From assembly GCA_948144175.1 (NCBI GenBank), contig CANXME010002486.1:4092001-4156000 (forward strand): a DNA stretch of 64,000 bases, in the 5' to 3' direction. The translations under genes were made by a program, and so were the position numbers. This document shows positions 11,630 to 22,499 of the stretch, in pieces. Within the stretch, counting starts at the first letter, position 1. Every line of letters starts with the position of its first letter. Under the pieces are notes generated by a model. The model made no database searches, was not told where the DNA came from, and saw only the letters and a program-made list of their open reading frames with translations. This stretch comes from Closterium sp. NIES-65 (lineage: Eukaryota; Streptophyta; Zygnematophyceae; Desmidiales; Closteriaceae).

Positions 11630-12962
11630 CACTAATATTCAATGCATACATTGCACCAAGGATAGCATCAAAATCAAGAGCAAAGATATCAATGTTCTTT
11701 TTAGGCAAATCAGCCCAGCGGGGCAGCTCAGAGGCGTCAGGGAACTGCTTGCGCCAGGCGTCGTCAAGACGAAAGAAGCAGCGCTGCGCCGTGTGAAACC
11801 GCCCACAGGTCTGGCCAGTGCGGTCACCTCTGCAAATGACGTACGGGCAGGTACCTCCACCCCCAGACCCCCCACGCTGAGAGTACCACTCACGCAGTTG
11901 CTAGGACGACGAGGTCTCGCCAGGACGCTACTACTGCTGCCTTTGGCCACCGTCGAACACCCCGCGCTGCATTGCTCCACCGCGCCCGCCACCAGCTCTA
12001 CTGCCGCCACCACTGCCACCACCACCACTGCCACCCCCACCACTACCGCCGCCACCACCCTCGGCTTCGCCGCTGACCCCCCCACCACTAGCACCACTCC
12101 CACCACCTCCACCACCGCCGCCCCCTCCACCCCCTCCACCACCGCCGCCCCCGCCACCACCTCCACCACCCTTGCCCCCCTTGCCCCTGCCGCCCTTGCG
12201 CCTCCCACTGGGAGTAGACGCAGCCGTGACCCCCTCAGCACCGAGGTAGTCAACAGCACTAGCAAATGCAATGAAGGGGAGAAGGGGGGGGGGGGAACAT
12301 CCTTCAAAGAAGGGAGTGCGAGGGTCGCCACGAGAGGCACCTACAGCTTAAATGCTCTTCTCAGCTGCAAGGAGTTCCTTCTCGAGCAGGTCGAGAGTGA
12401 GGTCGGTGGGGGAGAGGGCGAGAAAGTGGTCCTTGACAGCGCGAAGAGAGTGAGGGAGGCGAGTGACTAGGTGTTAAAGGTTGAGGTACATCGGGGGAGG
12501 GTTCTTGGCTAGGAAATCGGGGGGAAGCGCTGCACGGTAGTGGAGATCACCAGTACGCAGGTGAGTGATGAAGTCAGCTACAGTGGCAAAGGCAGATAGA
12601 TCGGGGAAGAGATAGGGCAGCGAGAGACGGCCTATCGCAGCAGTAGCAGGGGAGGAGTAGCCTGCAACTACAGCATCGTACAGCTCCTTAGCGGTCTTAT
12701 GATGGCGAAAGTGCTCGCGCTCATCTAACGGCAGGTGGGTGCGAACTGCTAGGCGAGCATGAGCGTCACGGGTCGGCCACTGTGAGCGAGCAGTGCTGTC
12801 AGCAGTAGCAGCAGGTGCGGGAGCAGCGCCTGACGTATGGTCAAACAAGGAAACATCGTCCTTGGCAGTGATCTGGAGGAAAAGGTGCAGGTCATCGAGC
12901 CAAACGTCAAACTTAATCGGACGGCCCTCAGCATCAAAAGTGAGAACGGTAGGACTGGCCAT
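11630..12962 (-). pseudogene. D: gag, Gly/Pro tract and Cys-His module
   Basis: The gag start is at about 12962 (MASPTVLTFDAEGRPIKFDV), and Gag-like sequence runs through HLRTGDLHYRAALP to about 12480. A Gly-rich tract (about 11990-12200) and an LREWY motif (about 11880-11910) follow. The Cys-His module reads CPYVICRGDRTGQTC with H and C downstream (about 11790-11860). The block ends in FDAILGAMYAL near 11640-11690. A frame open upstream of 12962 exists, but the family start is the methionine given. It is a fossil. Confidence 0.8.
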
Positions 12963-13582
12963 AGTGGCAGTAGCAGTAGGAGGAACAGTAGCAGCAGTAG
13001 CAGTAGAAGCAATAGCAGTAACAGGAACAGCAGGTGCTGCAGGTGGTGCACAGTAGGGCGGCGCGGCTCGGTCAGGACGGCGCGGCTCGGTCAGGGCAGC
13101 GCGGCGCGGCTCGGACCAGGCTACGCGGCGCGGCGCAACGGTGGGCCTGCGCGTGGGCGGTTGTAGCATACGGGCCGCGGCTGTGCGTGGGCTGCAGTTG
13201 CGCGAGGGTGGCGGCCTACAAAGGCGACGCGGCGGCCTACGGGCGGGGCTGCGGCGCGCTGGACGGCCAGTAGGGCCGGTCGACGGGCGGGTAGCGCGCT
13301 GCTCGTGGGCGGCGCTGGTCGTGCGAGCGGCTAACAGTCGACGCGCGCGCGACTCGGGCCGCGCGCAGGCAGCTAGCGGGCTACTCGCGCAAAAAAAAAA
13401 AGGCCGCGCGCGGGGCTAGCTAGTTGCGCACGAGCAGCAGGAGAAAGAGAGGCGCACGAGGGTGCACAAACAGAGAGGCGCACGAGGACGTTAAGGCAAT
13501 AGGGCGCTTGAGGGCGCTTCTAGCGGAACGGTGGGCCCTTAGGTAAGTGGTCCTAGGTTCCTAACCTAGGCTCGTAATACCA
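12963..13582 (-). repeat. D: 5' leader (GC-rich) and primer-binding site
   Basis: Between the 5' LTR and gag lies a GC-rich leader with irregular repeats of GCGCGGCTCGG. The primer-binding site is the complement of 13569-13582 (TGGTATTACGAGCC on the element strand), directly after the LTR. It resembles the initiator-Met tRNA 3' complement with small differences. No gene is seen. Confidence 0.75.
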
Positions 13583-13709
13583 TGTCAGAATGAGAGAAGT
13601 GGTTGGACTAGCAACATTGGGAGTACAAGTAGGAAAACCTAGAATATTGTACCCCCTAAGGCTAAACCCACTTTAGCCTACAGAATAGTAACATATATGA
13701 TGTTTGACA
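13583..13709 (-). repeat. 5' LTR of element D
   Basis: A 127-bp LTR with 2 differences from 6736-6862. Element-strand ends are TGTCAAACA and CATTCTGACA. The right flank CATTT partly repeats CCTTT at 6731-6735. Confidence 0.93.
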
Positions 13710-14614
13710 CATTTTACCATCTCTTCCCCTACCGCACTGCCCCTCTCCCCCCCCTGCCGCTCTTCCTCGCACCAGGTCCTCCTCCGGTAGACCCCCTCCC
13801 CCCTCAGGGTCCTGCTACCTCAGATGCGTCCCAAGTAAACCCTGTCGAGCTTGTCGAGGTAGCTGTCGACTCTGGTGCTGCTAGAGGTGCTGCGTCTGGG
13901 GGTGCTGAGCCTGCGGGTACAGGGCCTAGGGGTGCTGAGCCTGAGCGTGCAGAGCCTTGGGGTGTTGAGCCTGGGGGTGTTGAACCAAGGGTTGCTGAGT
14001 CTGAGGGTGTGGAGCCTGGGGGTGCTGAGCCTGTGCGTGCGGAGCCTGGGGGTGCGGAGCCTGGGGGTGCTGAGCGAGAGTGTGCTGAGCCTCGAGGTAC
14101 GTTGGCTGCTAAAGGTCCTACGGGTGTCTCGTCATGACGGGAGCCTCTTTCTCCACCGCAGCTGCGCGAGTGGTTTGCCCGGCGCTGGATCCTCCGGAGT
14201 GGCGCTGCTGGTGCTGGAGGGCCTACCGCTAGAGGCCCTGGAGCTGGAGGTGCTACAAGCATTGGAGCTGGAGCTGCTGGACCTAGAGGTGCTGCAAGAG
14301 CTGGAGCTGCTGGAGGTGCTGGAGGCGCTGGTCCCGGAGGTGCTCGTACTGGAGGTACTGGAGCTGCTGGAGCTGGAGGTGCTACTGGAGCTGGAGCTGC
14401 TGGAGGTGCTGTAGGCACTGGTCCTGGAGGTGCTCGTACTGGAGCTACTAGAGCGGCTAGAGCTGGAGGTGCTGTAGGCACTGGTCCTGGAGGTGCTCGT
14501 ACTGGAGGTACTGGAGCGGCTAGAGCTGGAGATGCTGCAGGAGCTGGAGCTGCTGCAGGCATTGGAGCTGGAGATTCTGGAGCTGGAGGTGCTGGCCTTG
14601 AGGGTGCTGGTGCT
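13710..14614 (+). pseudogene. C: integrase-to-RT linker with LREWF motif
   Basis: Plus-strand coding resumes with YHLFPYRTAPLPP, then Gly/Ala/Glu-rich repeats (units such as GGAEPGG), the motif LREWFARRW (about 14152-14195) and a long Leu/Glu- or Gly/Ala-rich repetitive stretch up to the edge of E. The Ser-rich, Pro-rich and Leu-rich frames seen on both strands are reading-frame by-products. It is part of fossil element C. Confidence 0.75.
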
Positions 14615-14631
14615 GTCAGTGTTGTTCAGGA

Positions 14632-15150
14632 TCACCTCCAATGTTGAAACAGCCACGTGTGCGAGCCGCCGATGCCAAGTCTCACTTGGACCGAGGTAGC
14701 TGACGCCTTCACCGTCGCACTTCCTCCAATCAGCTCCTCTCCTTGCACACCCCGCTGCTCCTCCTCAGTGACACTCTCCTCCATAGATGCCACTACTGCC
14801 GCCTTGCCCGATTTCCGCCAAGGGAGGACCGGGATCTGCCACATCCACTTGTGGACATCCCCTTTCCACTGCAGGTCCCAAATCAGCCGCTCACCGTTGT
14901 AGGCATGATAGCGCTCCGAGCCAATCGTCGCGGTGTTCACACCTGCATCTCCCAACCGGCCGGTAGAAATCAGATTCGCGCACAAGTCTGGCACCCACAA
15001 CATGTTCTTCAGCCCTACGAGCTCTCCATCCGCTCCCATGAACTTGGCGCACCCCATGCCTATGACCTTGGCCTTGGCGCCCGTAGCGGATGTGACCGAA
15101 GAGATGGGTGCGGGCTGAATCTCATCGAGTAGGTCCGCACGAGGAGTCAT
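14632..15150 (-). pseudogene. E: protease/pre-integrase-like region
   Basis: The minus-strand frame contains a segment typical of Copia between protease and pre-integrase: VIGMGCAKFMGADGELVGLK, then NMLWVPDLCANLISTGRLGD, then YHAYNGERLIWDLQWKGDVH. It ends at the element edge. It is part of fossil E. Confidence 0.7.
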
Positions 15151-15162
15151 GTGCCAAGAGCT

Positions 15163-16290
15163 TCAGTAGTCAATCACCCAATGGGTGAGGGGTTGTAGGA
15201 GAACCCTGGCAGCCATAGCGAGGTTGGTTGCGCCTTCGTTCACGAAGAAGAAGAACCCAGCCTTCCGCTCCTCAGATTTGCCACCTTTCTCCTCCTCCTT
15301 CTCCTCTCCACTAGCTCCCATGACTCCCCCACTCCTCGTGCCACCACGCTGGTTGCTTGATGAAGGCGGGGTCCAATCCTTGGGTCGTTGGTAGCACTTC
15401 CGCCAACGATGCCCGCGCTTCTTGCAGTAGAAGCACACCTCCCCTTGACCCCCGCCGCCATCCTCCTTAGGGTTATCCTTGTTCTTGGCCTTCCACTTCT
15501 TCTTGAAGCCACTCTTTCCACCTCCAACTCCATAGCCAGCCCCCTCCTCCGAGCGCTCCACACTCCGCCACCGCAAGTCCTCCTCTAAGATGCGCGCGCG
15601 AATGTAATCCACGCTCCACTGGGGCTGTTGAGAGTTGAGGTTGATCGCAAGGGCAGACCACGACTCCGGCAGCCGTATCACGATCTCCACGCATTGCACG
15701 AGCTCCAGGTACACCACACCGCCGCCTTGTAGCTTTGTGAAGATGTCCCGCATCTCATCCAACACCGGTTGCATCGGCTCTCCATCAACGAACTTGATGT
15801 CGCGCAGCCGCCGCGCGAGTAGCACAATGCCGGTAGCATGTGTCGGTGAGTGCACATCCAGAAGCTTCCTCCAAGCCTTGGGGCCACACTCTGGATCACC
15901 CAAGAGGTCCTTGATGTGGTCAAGTTGTCGCCCGCCAACCGCTTGCACCATTAGCATGTACGCATCAAACGATCGCTTCATCCACGCTCCTTTCAGCTCC
16001 GCGGCCTGCGGCATTTTCTCCTTCCCCTCCACCAAATCCAATGGCTTGTATTGGGTGTACATCAGCCTCATGTGGAAGCTCCAGTGCTTGTAGTCCTCCC
16101 CCATGAATTTCTCGATATAGAAAGCTTTCATTGGATCCACGGTAGTAGGAGATGGTGTAGAAGAAGTAGGTAGCGTAGGGTTGGCTGGTTGGTGAATCCC
16201 CACTCCTCCACCAGTAACTCCCCCCTTCTCTCCAACCTCTCTACTTCTATCCATCTCGCCACTAGCACCTCCGGAGTTCGTACCAACCAT
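15163..16290 (-). CDS. E: Gag polyprotein (Copia type, CCHC zinc knuckle)
   Basis: A 375-residue open frame on the minus strand. The N-terminal part is Gly/Ser/Thr/Pro-rich. Residues of about 60-230 form the Copia Gag fold seen as UBN2/DUF4219-type domains (FMGEDYKHWSFHMRLMYT, AWRKLLDVHSP, LDEMRDIFTKLQGGG, LPESWSALAINL). A zinc knuckle CFYCKKRGHRWRKC (C-x2-C-x4-H-x4-C) lies near residues 290-305. Gag would form the particle and bind element RNA in the cytoplasm. The start ATG lies about 220 bp inside the primer-binding site, as expected for a first gene. It belongs to a reduced fossil element, so expression is doubtful. Confidence 0.8.
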   Translation of the reverse strand: MVGTNSGGASGEMDRSREVGEKGGVTGGGVGIHQPANPTLPTSSTPSPTTVDPMKAFYIEKFMGEDYKHWSFHMRLMYTQYKPLDLVEGKEKMPQAAELKGAWMKRSFDAYMLMVQAVGGRQLDHIKDLLGDPECGPKAWRKLLDVHSPTHATGIVLLARRLRDIKFVDGEPMQPVLDEMRDIFTKLQGGGVVYLELVQCVEIVIRLPESWSALAINLNSQQPQWSVDYIRARILEEDLRWRSVERSEEGAGYGVGGGKSGFKKKWKAKNKDNPKEDGGGGQGEVCFYCKKRGHRWRKCYQRPKDWTPPSSSNQRGGTRSGGVMGASGEEKEEEKGGKSEERKAGFFFFVNEGATNLAMAARVLLQPLTHWVIDY

Positions 16291-16510
16291 ATTGAGGCCT
16301 TATGAACGGTGGAAACTTGAGAAATCGTTTGGAGAGAATTCTGCAAAAAAAACTTTGATTCTACAAAACTCGTCGTCGCGGACTGGATACTTCGAATTAG
16401 AACGCGTTTTGACCACCAATCGAAAGTTCGCGAGTAGAGCTACTAGAAAATGGTCTCAATGGACAACATTGGTTGATAATTCATGACGATTCGTCGTCTC
16501 CAAATCGACT

Positions 16511-16526
16511 ACCCGCTTTGATACCA
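16511..16526 (-). promoter_or_regulatory. E: primer-binding site
   Basis: The element strand reads TGGTATCAAAGCGGG two bases after the LTR end. It is close to the complement of the initiator-Met tRNA 3' end (TGGTATCAGAGC). Confidence 0.8.
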
Positions 16527-16528
16527 CT

Positions 16529-17292
16529 TGTTCAGGATCCATCACTTTGAGAACTTACGACGAACTCATTTCTCAACTAAACGCAAATCTGCTCATTAAG
16601 AAGTTGCGCCTTAGGCTTAGCTACCATCTCCAAGTTGAATCAGTTGTTAGGATGGTGTAGAGAGTGAGAAACAATTGAAAACGTCCAGCAGCCGCATGAC
16701 TAGAATGGTGGAGGAAGTACAAACATTAGGGCATAGGAAGTTGGAGTTGGGGACAGAACCATGAGAGGGAAGGGGTTCTACAAGAGCTAGGGAAGGATGG
16801 TAGGAACCTTCCTAGCAGCAAGGATCAACCCTCATCATGAGGTCCTTGAGGTGTCACATGCAAAATCCAATCTAGTTGGATTTTGCCTAGGTGTTGCAAC
16901 ATTTGCAACCCATGCTAGAAACTTCTAGCCACCCCAATCCAAAAGTCAAAGTTGTCTTCCCTAACCACCCAACCAAAGATCCCTTTATATTTATGTCCCA
17001 AGTAATCACCCAAATTAGATATAACCCCAAAAGGTAAATAAGAAATCCAAGTCTCGGAAATCTTGTAACTTGGGCGATCTTGGTAGGAATAAGGCGATCT
17101 TGGTATCGTTGGAAAGCTCTGGGTTTCTCCTGCATGATAAACCATTTAGACTTGGAGAAAAAACACAGAGATGGTATAATCCAACAGCCATGCACAATGA
17201 CATATGCTCATGCAAATCATGCAAGCACAAATAGCACGAGCACTCGGCAGGACGTTAGGATGACATGCACTCAGAATGACGTGCATCCAACA
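16529..17292 (-). repeat. E: 5' LTR, 764 bp
   Basis: The minus strand begins TGTTGGATGCACG and ends GGATCCTGAACA just before the primer-binding site. It is AT-richer than the surroundings. Only a short piece resembling its 3' end is present at the opposite edge (14620-14636), so its age cannot be taken from LTR divergence. Confidence 0.8.
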
Positions 17293-17297
17293 GTCAG

Positions 17298-19546
17298 TGC
17301 TGGTTCTGGAGGCGCAGTGCGGCCGCGGCCGTACTTCGTTCCACTACTTCAGCAGGTTCTTGGTCTCCCGCATTCTACTGGCCTTACTCCTCCCTTACTG
17401 TGTCCACTGCCAGACTAGTCCCAGCCGCAATTAAAGCCAGCCTTCCCACTGCAGGCTCCTTTTCCTTACACTGAGCATTCTAGAGGTCTTACAGAGCGAT
17501 GTAAGCCTACCTCTCGTCCTGGGTTGCCTGAACGCGCTGTTCGCACTTTTCGTCGTGTTCCGCGTGAACGTCCTCCTCCTGTCCCCGGCACGCACCATAT
17601 GGCACTTCGTCCTTCCTCTGTTCCACCACGTGTCCCTCTGCCGTCTCCTTCTGCGTCCTCCCTTGCTGACAGTCCGCACCCGGAGTCCGGCTTACTTCGT
17701 GCTGCCAGCCCTACTGTCACACGTCTGCTAGCCACTGTTGTCACTGACCCTTCGTTTGAGTCCACTGCTGCGTCTGCCCTTGTTGCTGAGCTTGTTGACT
17801 TTGCTGCCGCCTGTTGCCTCGACTACGCCGCTAGTCTTGTTGCTGAGTCTGAGTCTGTCTGTCCTCCGTCCGTCGGGGGTGAGTGTGCTCTTGGCACGGA
17901 CATCCTTGAGGACAAGCAGGAAGACTTTGAGTGTTTTGCAGCTGCTGTACCTCATCTCGTGTCCATGCTGATTGCGCCTGAGGGAGACCCGGATGCACTA
18001 GACATCCCGACCCCGCGCTCTTACACAAAGGCGATTTGGGGTCCCTACTCCTCTCAGTGGCATTCAGACATGGACGTAGAGATGGCATCCTGGAAGTCCA
18101 GAGGCACTTACGTCGACGACGTTCCCCCACCTGGGGCGAACGTAGTCGATGGCATGTAGATTTTCAGGGTGAAGCGGCCGCCGGTTTCTCCGCCTGTCTT
18201 CGAGGCGCGTTACGTTGCACAAGGCTTCAGTCAGTGACAGGGAGTTGACTTCTTCGAGACCTTCTCCCCTACCCCAAAGATGACCACTCTTCGGGTACCG
18301 CTGCACGTCGCCGCTCAGCGTGACTACGAGCTTCACTCTCTTGACTTCAGCACAACTTTCTTGCAGGGCAGCCTGCACGAGGAGATCTGGCTGCGCCGCC
18401 CACCTGGCTTCACTGGGTCGTTTCCTGTAGGTACCCAGTGGAGCCTCCAGCAGCCATTCTACGGTCTCCGCCAGGCGTCTTGCGAGTGGCACGACACATT
18501 GAGGACGACGCTTGCGGCTCTTGGGTTTGTGCGCACCGACACTCCGCTACCGCCGTTCTATATCCTCGTGTACGTCGACAGCTTGGTCTTTGCCACTATT
18601 GACACTGAAGGACCCGCCCACGTGAAGTCGGAGTTGCAGAAGAGACATACGTGTACAGACCTGGGAGAGCCGCGCAACTATCGTGGCTTGCAGATCACTC
18701 GGAACTGAGCACGGCGCACCATTACCCTGACTCAGTCACACAAGGTGCAGTAGGTCCTTCAGCGCTTCCGCTTCACGTACTCCTCACCACAATCCACTCC
18801 TTTGCCTACCGGTCATTCGTTCTCAGCGCTGCCTTTGGATGAGTTTGTAGAGCCGAGTGGCCCGTATCCAGAGCTTGTGGGCTGCCTCATGTACCTGATG
18901 ACCTGCACTTGACCTGACCTTGCTTACCCTCTTAGCATCCTGGCACGCTACGTTGCGCCCAGGAGACACCGACCAGAGCACTGGGAGGCTACTAAGAGGG
19001 TGTTGCGCTACCTGTGCAGTACGTCGGGCATGGGGCTCATGCTTGGAGGACGAGCTCGAGTTGTCCTCACTGGACACGCAAACGCTTTTTGGTTTGACGA
19101 CTTGGCTACGAAGTGGTCGTCACAAGGTTACACCTTCAGCCTTGGCTCCGGCTCTGTTTCTTGGCGGTCTACCCGCTCGCGTTCTGTTCTCAGTTCCAGT
19201 TGTGAGGCTAAGATCTACGCAGGGGCCATGGCTGCACAGGAGCTATGCTGGCTCACCTACCTTTAGACCGACATGGGAGGGCCGCATCGTTCTCTTCCAG
19301 TTCTGTACGTCGACAACAAGGCCATGATTGCCTTGTATCAAGAGCACAGACTGGAGCACAGACATCGCTCTGCGTAACTTCCTTGCTCGAGAGTTGCAGC
19401 AGCGTGGACAGCTTTGTCTTGCTTACATGGCCTCTCGGGCCAACACTACTGATATTTTCACCAAGGCACTTCAGGCTTGTGATCATCAGCATTTCTGTAC
19501 TTTTCTAGGCGTTGTGCCTACTTGGCCTCACTTGCTCACTTCTTGA
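17298..19546 (+). pseudogene. C: linker end, reverse transcriptase and RNase H
   Basis: Coding resumes at the point where E was inserted: the linker end RPRPYFVPLLQQVLGLP, a Ser/Pro/Thr-rich region, then the reverse transcriptase (AIWGPYSSQW, FQGEAAAGF-type sequence in another frame, STTFLQGSLHEEIWLRRPP, YRGLQITRN) and RNase H (LDTQTLFGLTTW-type frame, MAAQELCWLTYL, ANTTDIFTKAL) to 19546. It is an old fossil with many breaks. Confidence 0.8.
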
Positions 19547-19775
19547 CTTTGCTTGACCTGTGATCTATGTTCTTATACCTGCATGCTTACACTTGCTAGG
19601 TTTTCATAACTGTACTGCTTGTTCTGCTTTATATAACTCTGCATGTGAATTGGCCTTGTGGCCATTTGCTTGTGCTCAGTATGTGTGGTGACTTCGTGAT
19701 CCACCCTGAGTTTGCTTTGCTTTTCTTTACTGGTCTTGTGACCTCTTGTTCTCCCCCACTTTGCCTATGGGGTTG

Positions 19776-19875
19776 TGTCAAACTTATATGCTGCATGTTG
19801 TGTAGGCTGTAGTGGGGTAGCCCATATGGGGTACAATCCAATTAGGGTCTGCTACTTGTACTCCTGCATGCTGCT
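19776..19875 (+). repeat. 3' LTR of element C, about 100 bp
   Basis: Starts TGTCAAACTTATATG after a slightly altered polypurine tract (TATGGGGTTG). It matches the 5' LTR of F at 20696 through CTACTTGTACTCC, and similarity then stops between about 19866 and 19878, where Gypsy integrase sequence begins. Either C is nested in Gypsy element G, or a rearrangement joined them here. Confidence 0.75.
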
Positions 19876-20695
19876 AAGGACGGGCAAGGAGAGGTTTTGA
19901 GTGTCGAGTAGGACGAGGTCGTCGGGCTGGTAAGTGGCGAGGCGGCCGTGGCGTTCGGCGTTGCGTTTGCTGACGTTTGCTGCTCGGGTCCGGGCTGCCT
20001 GTAAAATTTTGGCAAACTATTGCGCGCGTGGGACCAGGTTGCCGGGATTCGGGGTCGTAGGTAGTGTGGGGTTTTGTCCATAGTTGAGATAAAACAGCGA
20101 TTGTTGTGTCTTGGCTGAAGTAGAGTTATTGAACGCGAACTCGATGAGTGGCAGCTGCTGCTCCCAAGTTGCTGAGTCGTTGCACGTGGCTCGTATTTAC
20201 TGCTCCATGGTCTGATTGGTCCGTTCTATTTGACCGTCGGTCTCGGGGCGGTACGATGAACTAAACTGTAGTCGTGAGCCGAACTGCTGCCACAGGTTCC
20301 GCCCGAATTTGTTTGTGATATTTGTGCCGTGGTTGCTAATAATTGCTGCCGGTATCCCATGCAATCCAACGACGGTGTAGATGAAGAGTCGAGATTGACT
20401 TCTTGCACCCTGCGTCATTGGCCATTTTCGTTAGTCGATCGATGACGACCATGATCGCGTCATTCCCATTCGTCACCTGCTGCCAAGCACGCTCTTGGGG
20501 TGGCATCGGCTGCAATTGCTCTGCCAGCCGTTTCCGTAATGACTTTATGAGTTGGCAGGTGGGACACGATGCCACGTGTCGCCGTACGTCGATCAACATT
20601 TCGGGCCAATAATGATACCACTATAGCTGCTGCCATGTTTTCTCAAACCCGAAATGCCCTGAGGTGACTTTGTCGGGTGCCTCCTGTAGCAGTAG
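19876..20695 (-). mobile_element. Gypsy relic G, piece 1: integrase
   Basis: The minus strand encodes a Ty3/Gypsy integrase: the zinc-binding start (SGHFGFEKTWQQL, RRHVASCPTCQLIKS), core (VIDRLTKMA, GIPAAIISNHGTNITNKF, SSSYRPETDGQIERTNQTMEQ) and C-terminal part (RNAERHG, PDDLVLLDTQNLSLPVL). It is the 3' part of pol of the same minus-strand element seen at 26566-28236 and 42585-43440. It is an old fossil with many breaks, and F interrupts it at 20696. Confidence 0.8.
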
Positions 20696-20820
20696 TGTCA
20701 AACTTATATGCTATAGTCTGTGTAGGCTGTAGTGGGGTAGCTCATATGGGGTACAACACTTTAGGGTTTCCTACTTGTACTCCTTATGCTGCTCAATGCA
20801 ATCATTTCTCATTTCTCACA
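20696..20820 (+). repeat. 5' LTR of F with primer-binding site just after
   Basis: 125 bp, TGTCAAACTT to TTTCTCACA. The primer-binding site TGGTATAGAGCAGG follows at 20821-20834. The core CTCATATGGGGTAC is palindromic. Confidence 0.92.
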
Positions 20821-20834
20821 TGGTATAGAGCAGG

Positions 20835-21777
20835 TTCCCTAGTGGGAACGTTTCCTAAGGGCCCACCACTGATTTTTTTTTTTCCTGCCCGGAGCGCGCT
20901 TCTCTCCTGCCCGAGTCGCGCCCTGTGTGCCCTCCCTCCCGTCGCGTCCCTAGCCCTTAGCGGCCCGTCGCGCCCTCCTCAGGCCCCTAGCGGCCCCTTT
21001 CGCGGACCCTCACGGCCCCTCTCTCGGCCCCGTCGTCGCCCCTCTAGGCCCGTCGCGGCACCTTTGCGGCCTCGTTGCCGCCCCTAGCGGCCCCGTCGCC
21101 GCCCCTCTAGGCCCCTCACGGCCCCTTCGCGGCCCCGTCGCCGCCTCTCTAGGCCCCATCGCTGCCTCTCCAGGCCCCTCGCGGTCCCTTCGCGGCCCCG
21201 TCGCGGCCCCTTGCGGCCCCGTAGCCGCCCCTTACGGCCCCTTTGCGGCCCCGTCGTCGCCTCCTCTAGGCCCCTTACGGCCCCTCTACGACCCGGTCGC
21301 CGCCCCTAGCGGCCCCGTCGCCGCCTCTGGAGGCCCCGTAGCCGCCCTTCGCGGCCACCTCGCCGCCCTTACCAGCCCCGTCGCCGCCCTACCGGCCCCG
21401 TCGTTGACCCTAGCGGCCCTATCGCCGCCCTAACGGCCCCGTCGCCGACCCTAGCGGCCCCGAAGCCGCCCCTAGCGGCCCCGTAGCCGCGCTCCACGGC
21501 CTCGTCGCTGCCTCTACTGGCCTCTTCAACGCCGCCAGCAGCCCAGCAGCCGAGGCGCCCGACAGCCGAGCCGCCGAGCCGCCCAGCAGCCGAGCCACCG
21601 AGCCGCCGCGCCGCCCAGCAACCGAGCCGCCGTGCCGCCCTGCAGCCGAGCCGCCGAGCCGCCCAGCAGCCGAGCCGCCGAGCCGCCCTCGTGCCGAGCC
21701 ACCACTGCTCCTTCCGGCCCGCCCCGGCCCTACTTCCTTGGACTGGTGAGCTCACTCCCTGGTAGACCACTGCAGTC
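20835..21777 (+). repeat. F: GC-rich 5' leader made of two minisatellite types
   Basis: From about 20940 to 21520 the leader repeats variants of CGGCCCCGTCGCCGCCCCTAG (about 20-30 bp apart). From about 21540 to 21700 it repeats GCAGCCGAGCCGCC-like units. No gene is seen. The same two-part layout occurs before gag in H and J. Confidence 0.85.
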
Positions 21778-22246
21778 ATGGCTACCCCCAGTGTCCTTAC
21801 CTTTGATACTGAGGGTCGTGCTGTTGACTTTGAGGTCTGGGTCGATGACCTCCAGCTGTTCTTACAGTGCGATAGGGCAGACAGACTCTCCATGTTTGAT
21901 CTCACCTCTAATTTCTCTCTTGCCCCGCTTGCTACTGCTGACAGCACTGTTCGCTCACAGTGGGCCATGCGCGATGCTGTTGCCCGTCTTGCTGTGCGGC
22001 GCAACTTACCCACCACTGAGCGTGCGCACTTTAGTCAGTACAAGAGTGCTAAGACCTTGTACGACGCTGTAGTTGCACGCTACTCTTCCCCTGCCACTGC
22101 TGCACTTAGCCGCCTCATGCTACCGTACCTGTTCCCTGACCTTGCTGCCTTTCCCACAGTCGCTGACCTCATTACGCACCTTCGCACTAGTGAAACTCGC
22201 TACCGCGCTGCCCTTCCTGCTGAGTTCTATGCCAAGAACCCCCCCC
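21778..22246 (+). pseudogene. F: gag
   Basis: A family Gag of about 155 residues starting MATPSVLTFDTEGRAVDFEV, with the conserved WVDDLQLFLQCDRAD, FSQYKSAKTLYDAVVARYSS and LMLPYLFPDLAAF. It ends in a proline run encoded by an 18-base C tract (22239-22256). It is the start of the element's coding region. The copy is a fossil. Confidence 0.85.
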
Positions 22247-22499
22247 CCCCCCCCCCATGTACATCACCCTCTACTACATAGTCACCCGGCTCCCTGACTC
22301 CCTTCGCTTAGTTAGGGACCACTTCCTCTCAGTTTGCCCCACCACACTCACCGTTGACCTCCTCGAGGAGTGCCTCCTAGCAGCAGAGAAGAGCATTGTC
22401 GCTGTAGGAGCCTCTCGTGGTGACCCTCGCACCCCCGTCTTTGAGGGGTGTTCTCCCTCCCCCCTCTTGCCCTCTGCGGCGGACCTCGTTGGCCTCGAG

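Larger units (their letters stand above)
6736..13709 (-). mobile_element. Element D: short-LTR Copia copy nested in C
   Basis: Two 127-bp LTRs (6736-6862 and 13583-13709) in inverted orientation bound the element, and they differ at 2 sites (about 1.6%). The flanks are CCTTT on the left and CATTT on the right, a 5-bp target duplication with one mismatch. Reading the minus strand from the right gives the primer-binding site, GC-rich leader, gag (from about 12962), Gly/Pro-rich tract, Cys-His module, protease, pre-integrase, integrase, linker, part of the reverse transcriptase, RNase H, tail and polypurine tract. It is a fairly young fossil with several breaks, reduced in the reverse transcriptase, and hosts a solo LTR. 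Confidence 0.92.
14620..17292 (-). mobile_element. Element E: compact Copia relic of a third lineage nested in C
   Basis: Flanked by GTCAG at 14615-14619 and 17293-17297, with outer ends TGTTG and CAACA. On the minus strand it has a 764-bp 5' LTR, a primer-binding site, a gag with a true CCHC zinc knuckle and the start of the protease/pre-integrase region, then stops at its left edge. That left edge carries only a short piece resembling the LTR 3' end. Most of pol and a full 3' LTR are not represented, so it is a reduced fossil that keeps its original outer boundaries. Base composition is lower in GC than the surrounding C sequence. Confidence 0.88.
4181..19875 (+). mobile_element. Element C: short-LTR Copia relic hosting D and E
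   Basis: Three plus-strand blocks form one element in order. Block 4187-6735 has gag, Gly-rich tract, Cys-His module, protease, pre-integrase and integrase. Block 13710-14619 has the Ala/Gly/Glu-rich linker. Block 17293-19875 has the linker end, reverse transcriptase, RNase H, tail and 3' LTR. The interruptions are element D, flanked by CCTTT and CATTT, and element E, flanked by GTCAG on both sides. Coding sense picks up at the matching point on each far side. The 5' LTR and leader are not visible, and the left edge is mid-gag where B ends. It is an old fossil with many breaks. Confidence 0.85.

Noticed and set aside
12749-13051. Leu-rich minus-strand frame resembling a signal or membrane protein
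   Set aside because: Alternative frame of the D gag start region; GCT/CTG repeats create Leu runs.
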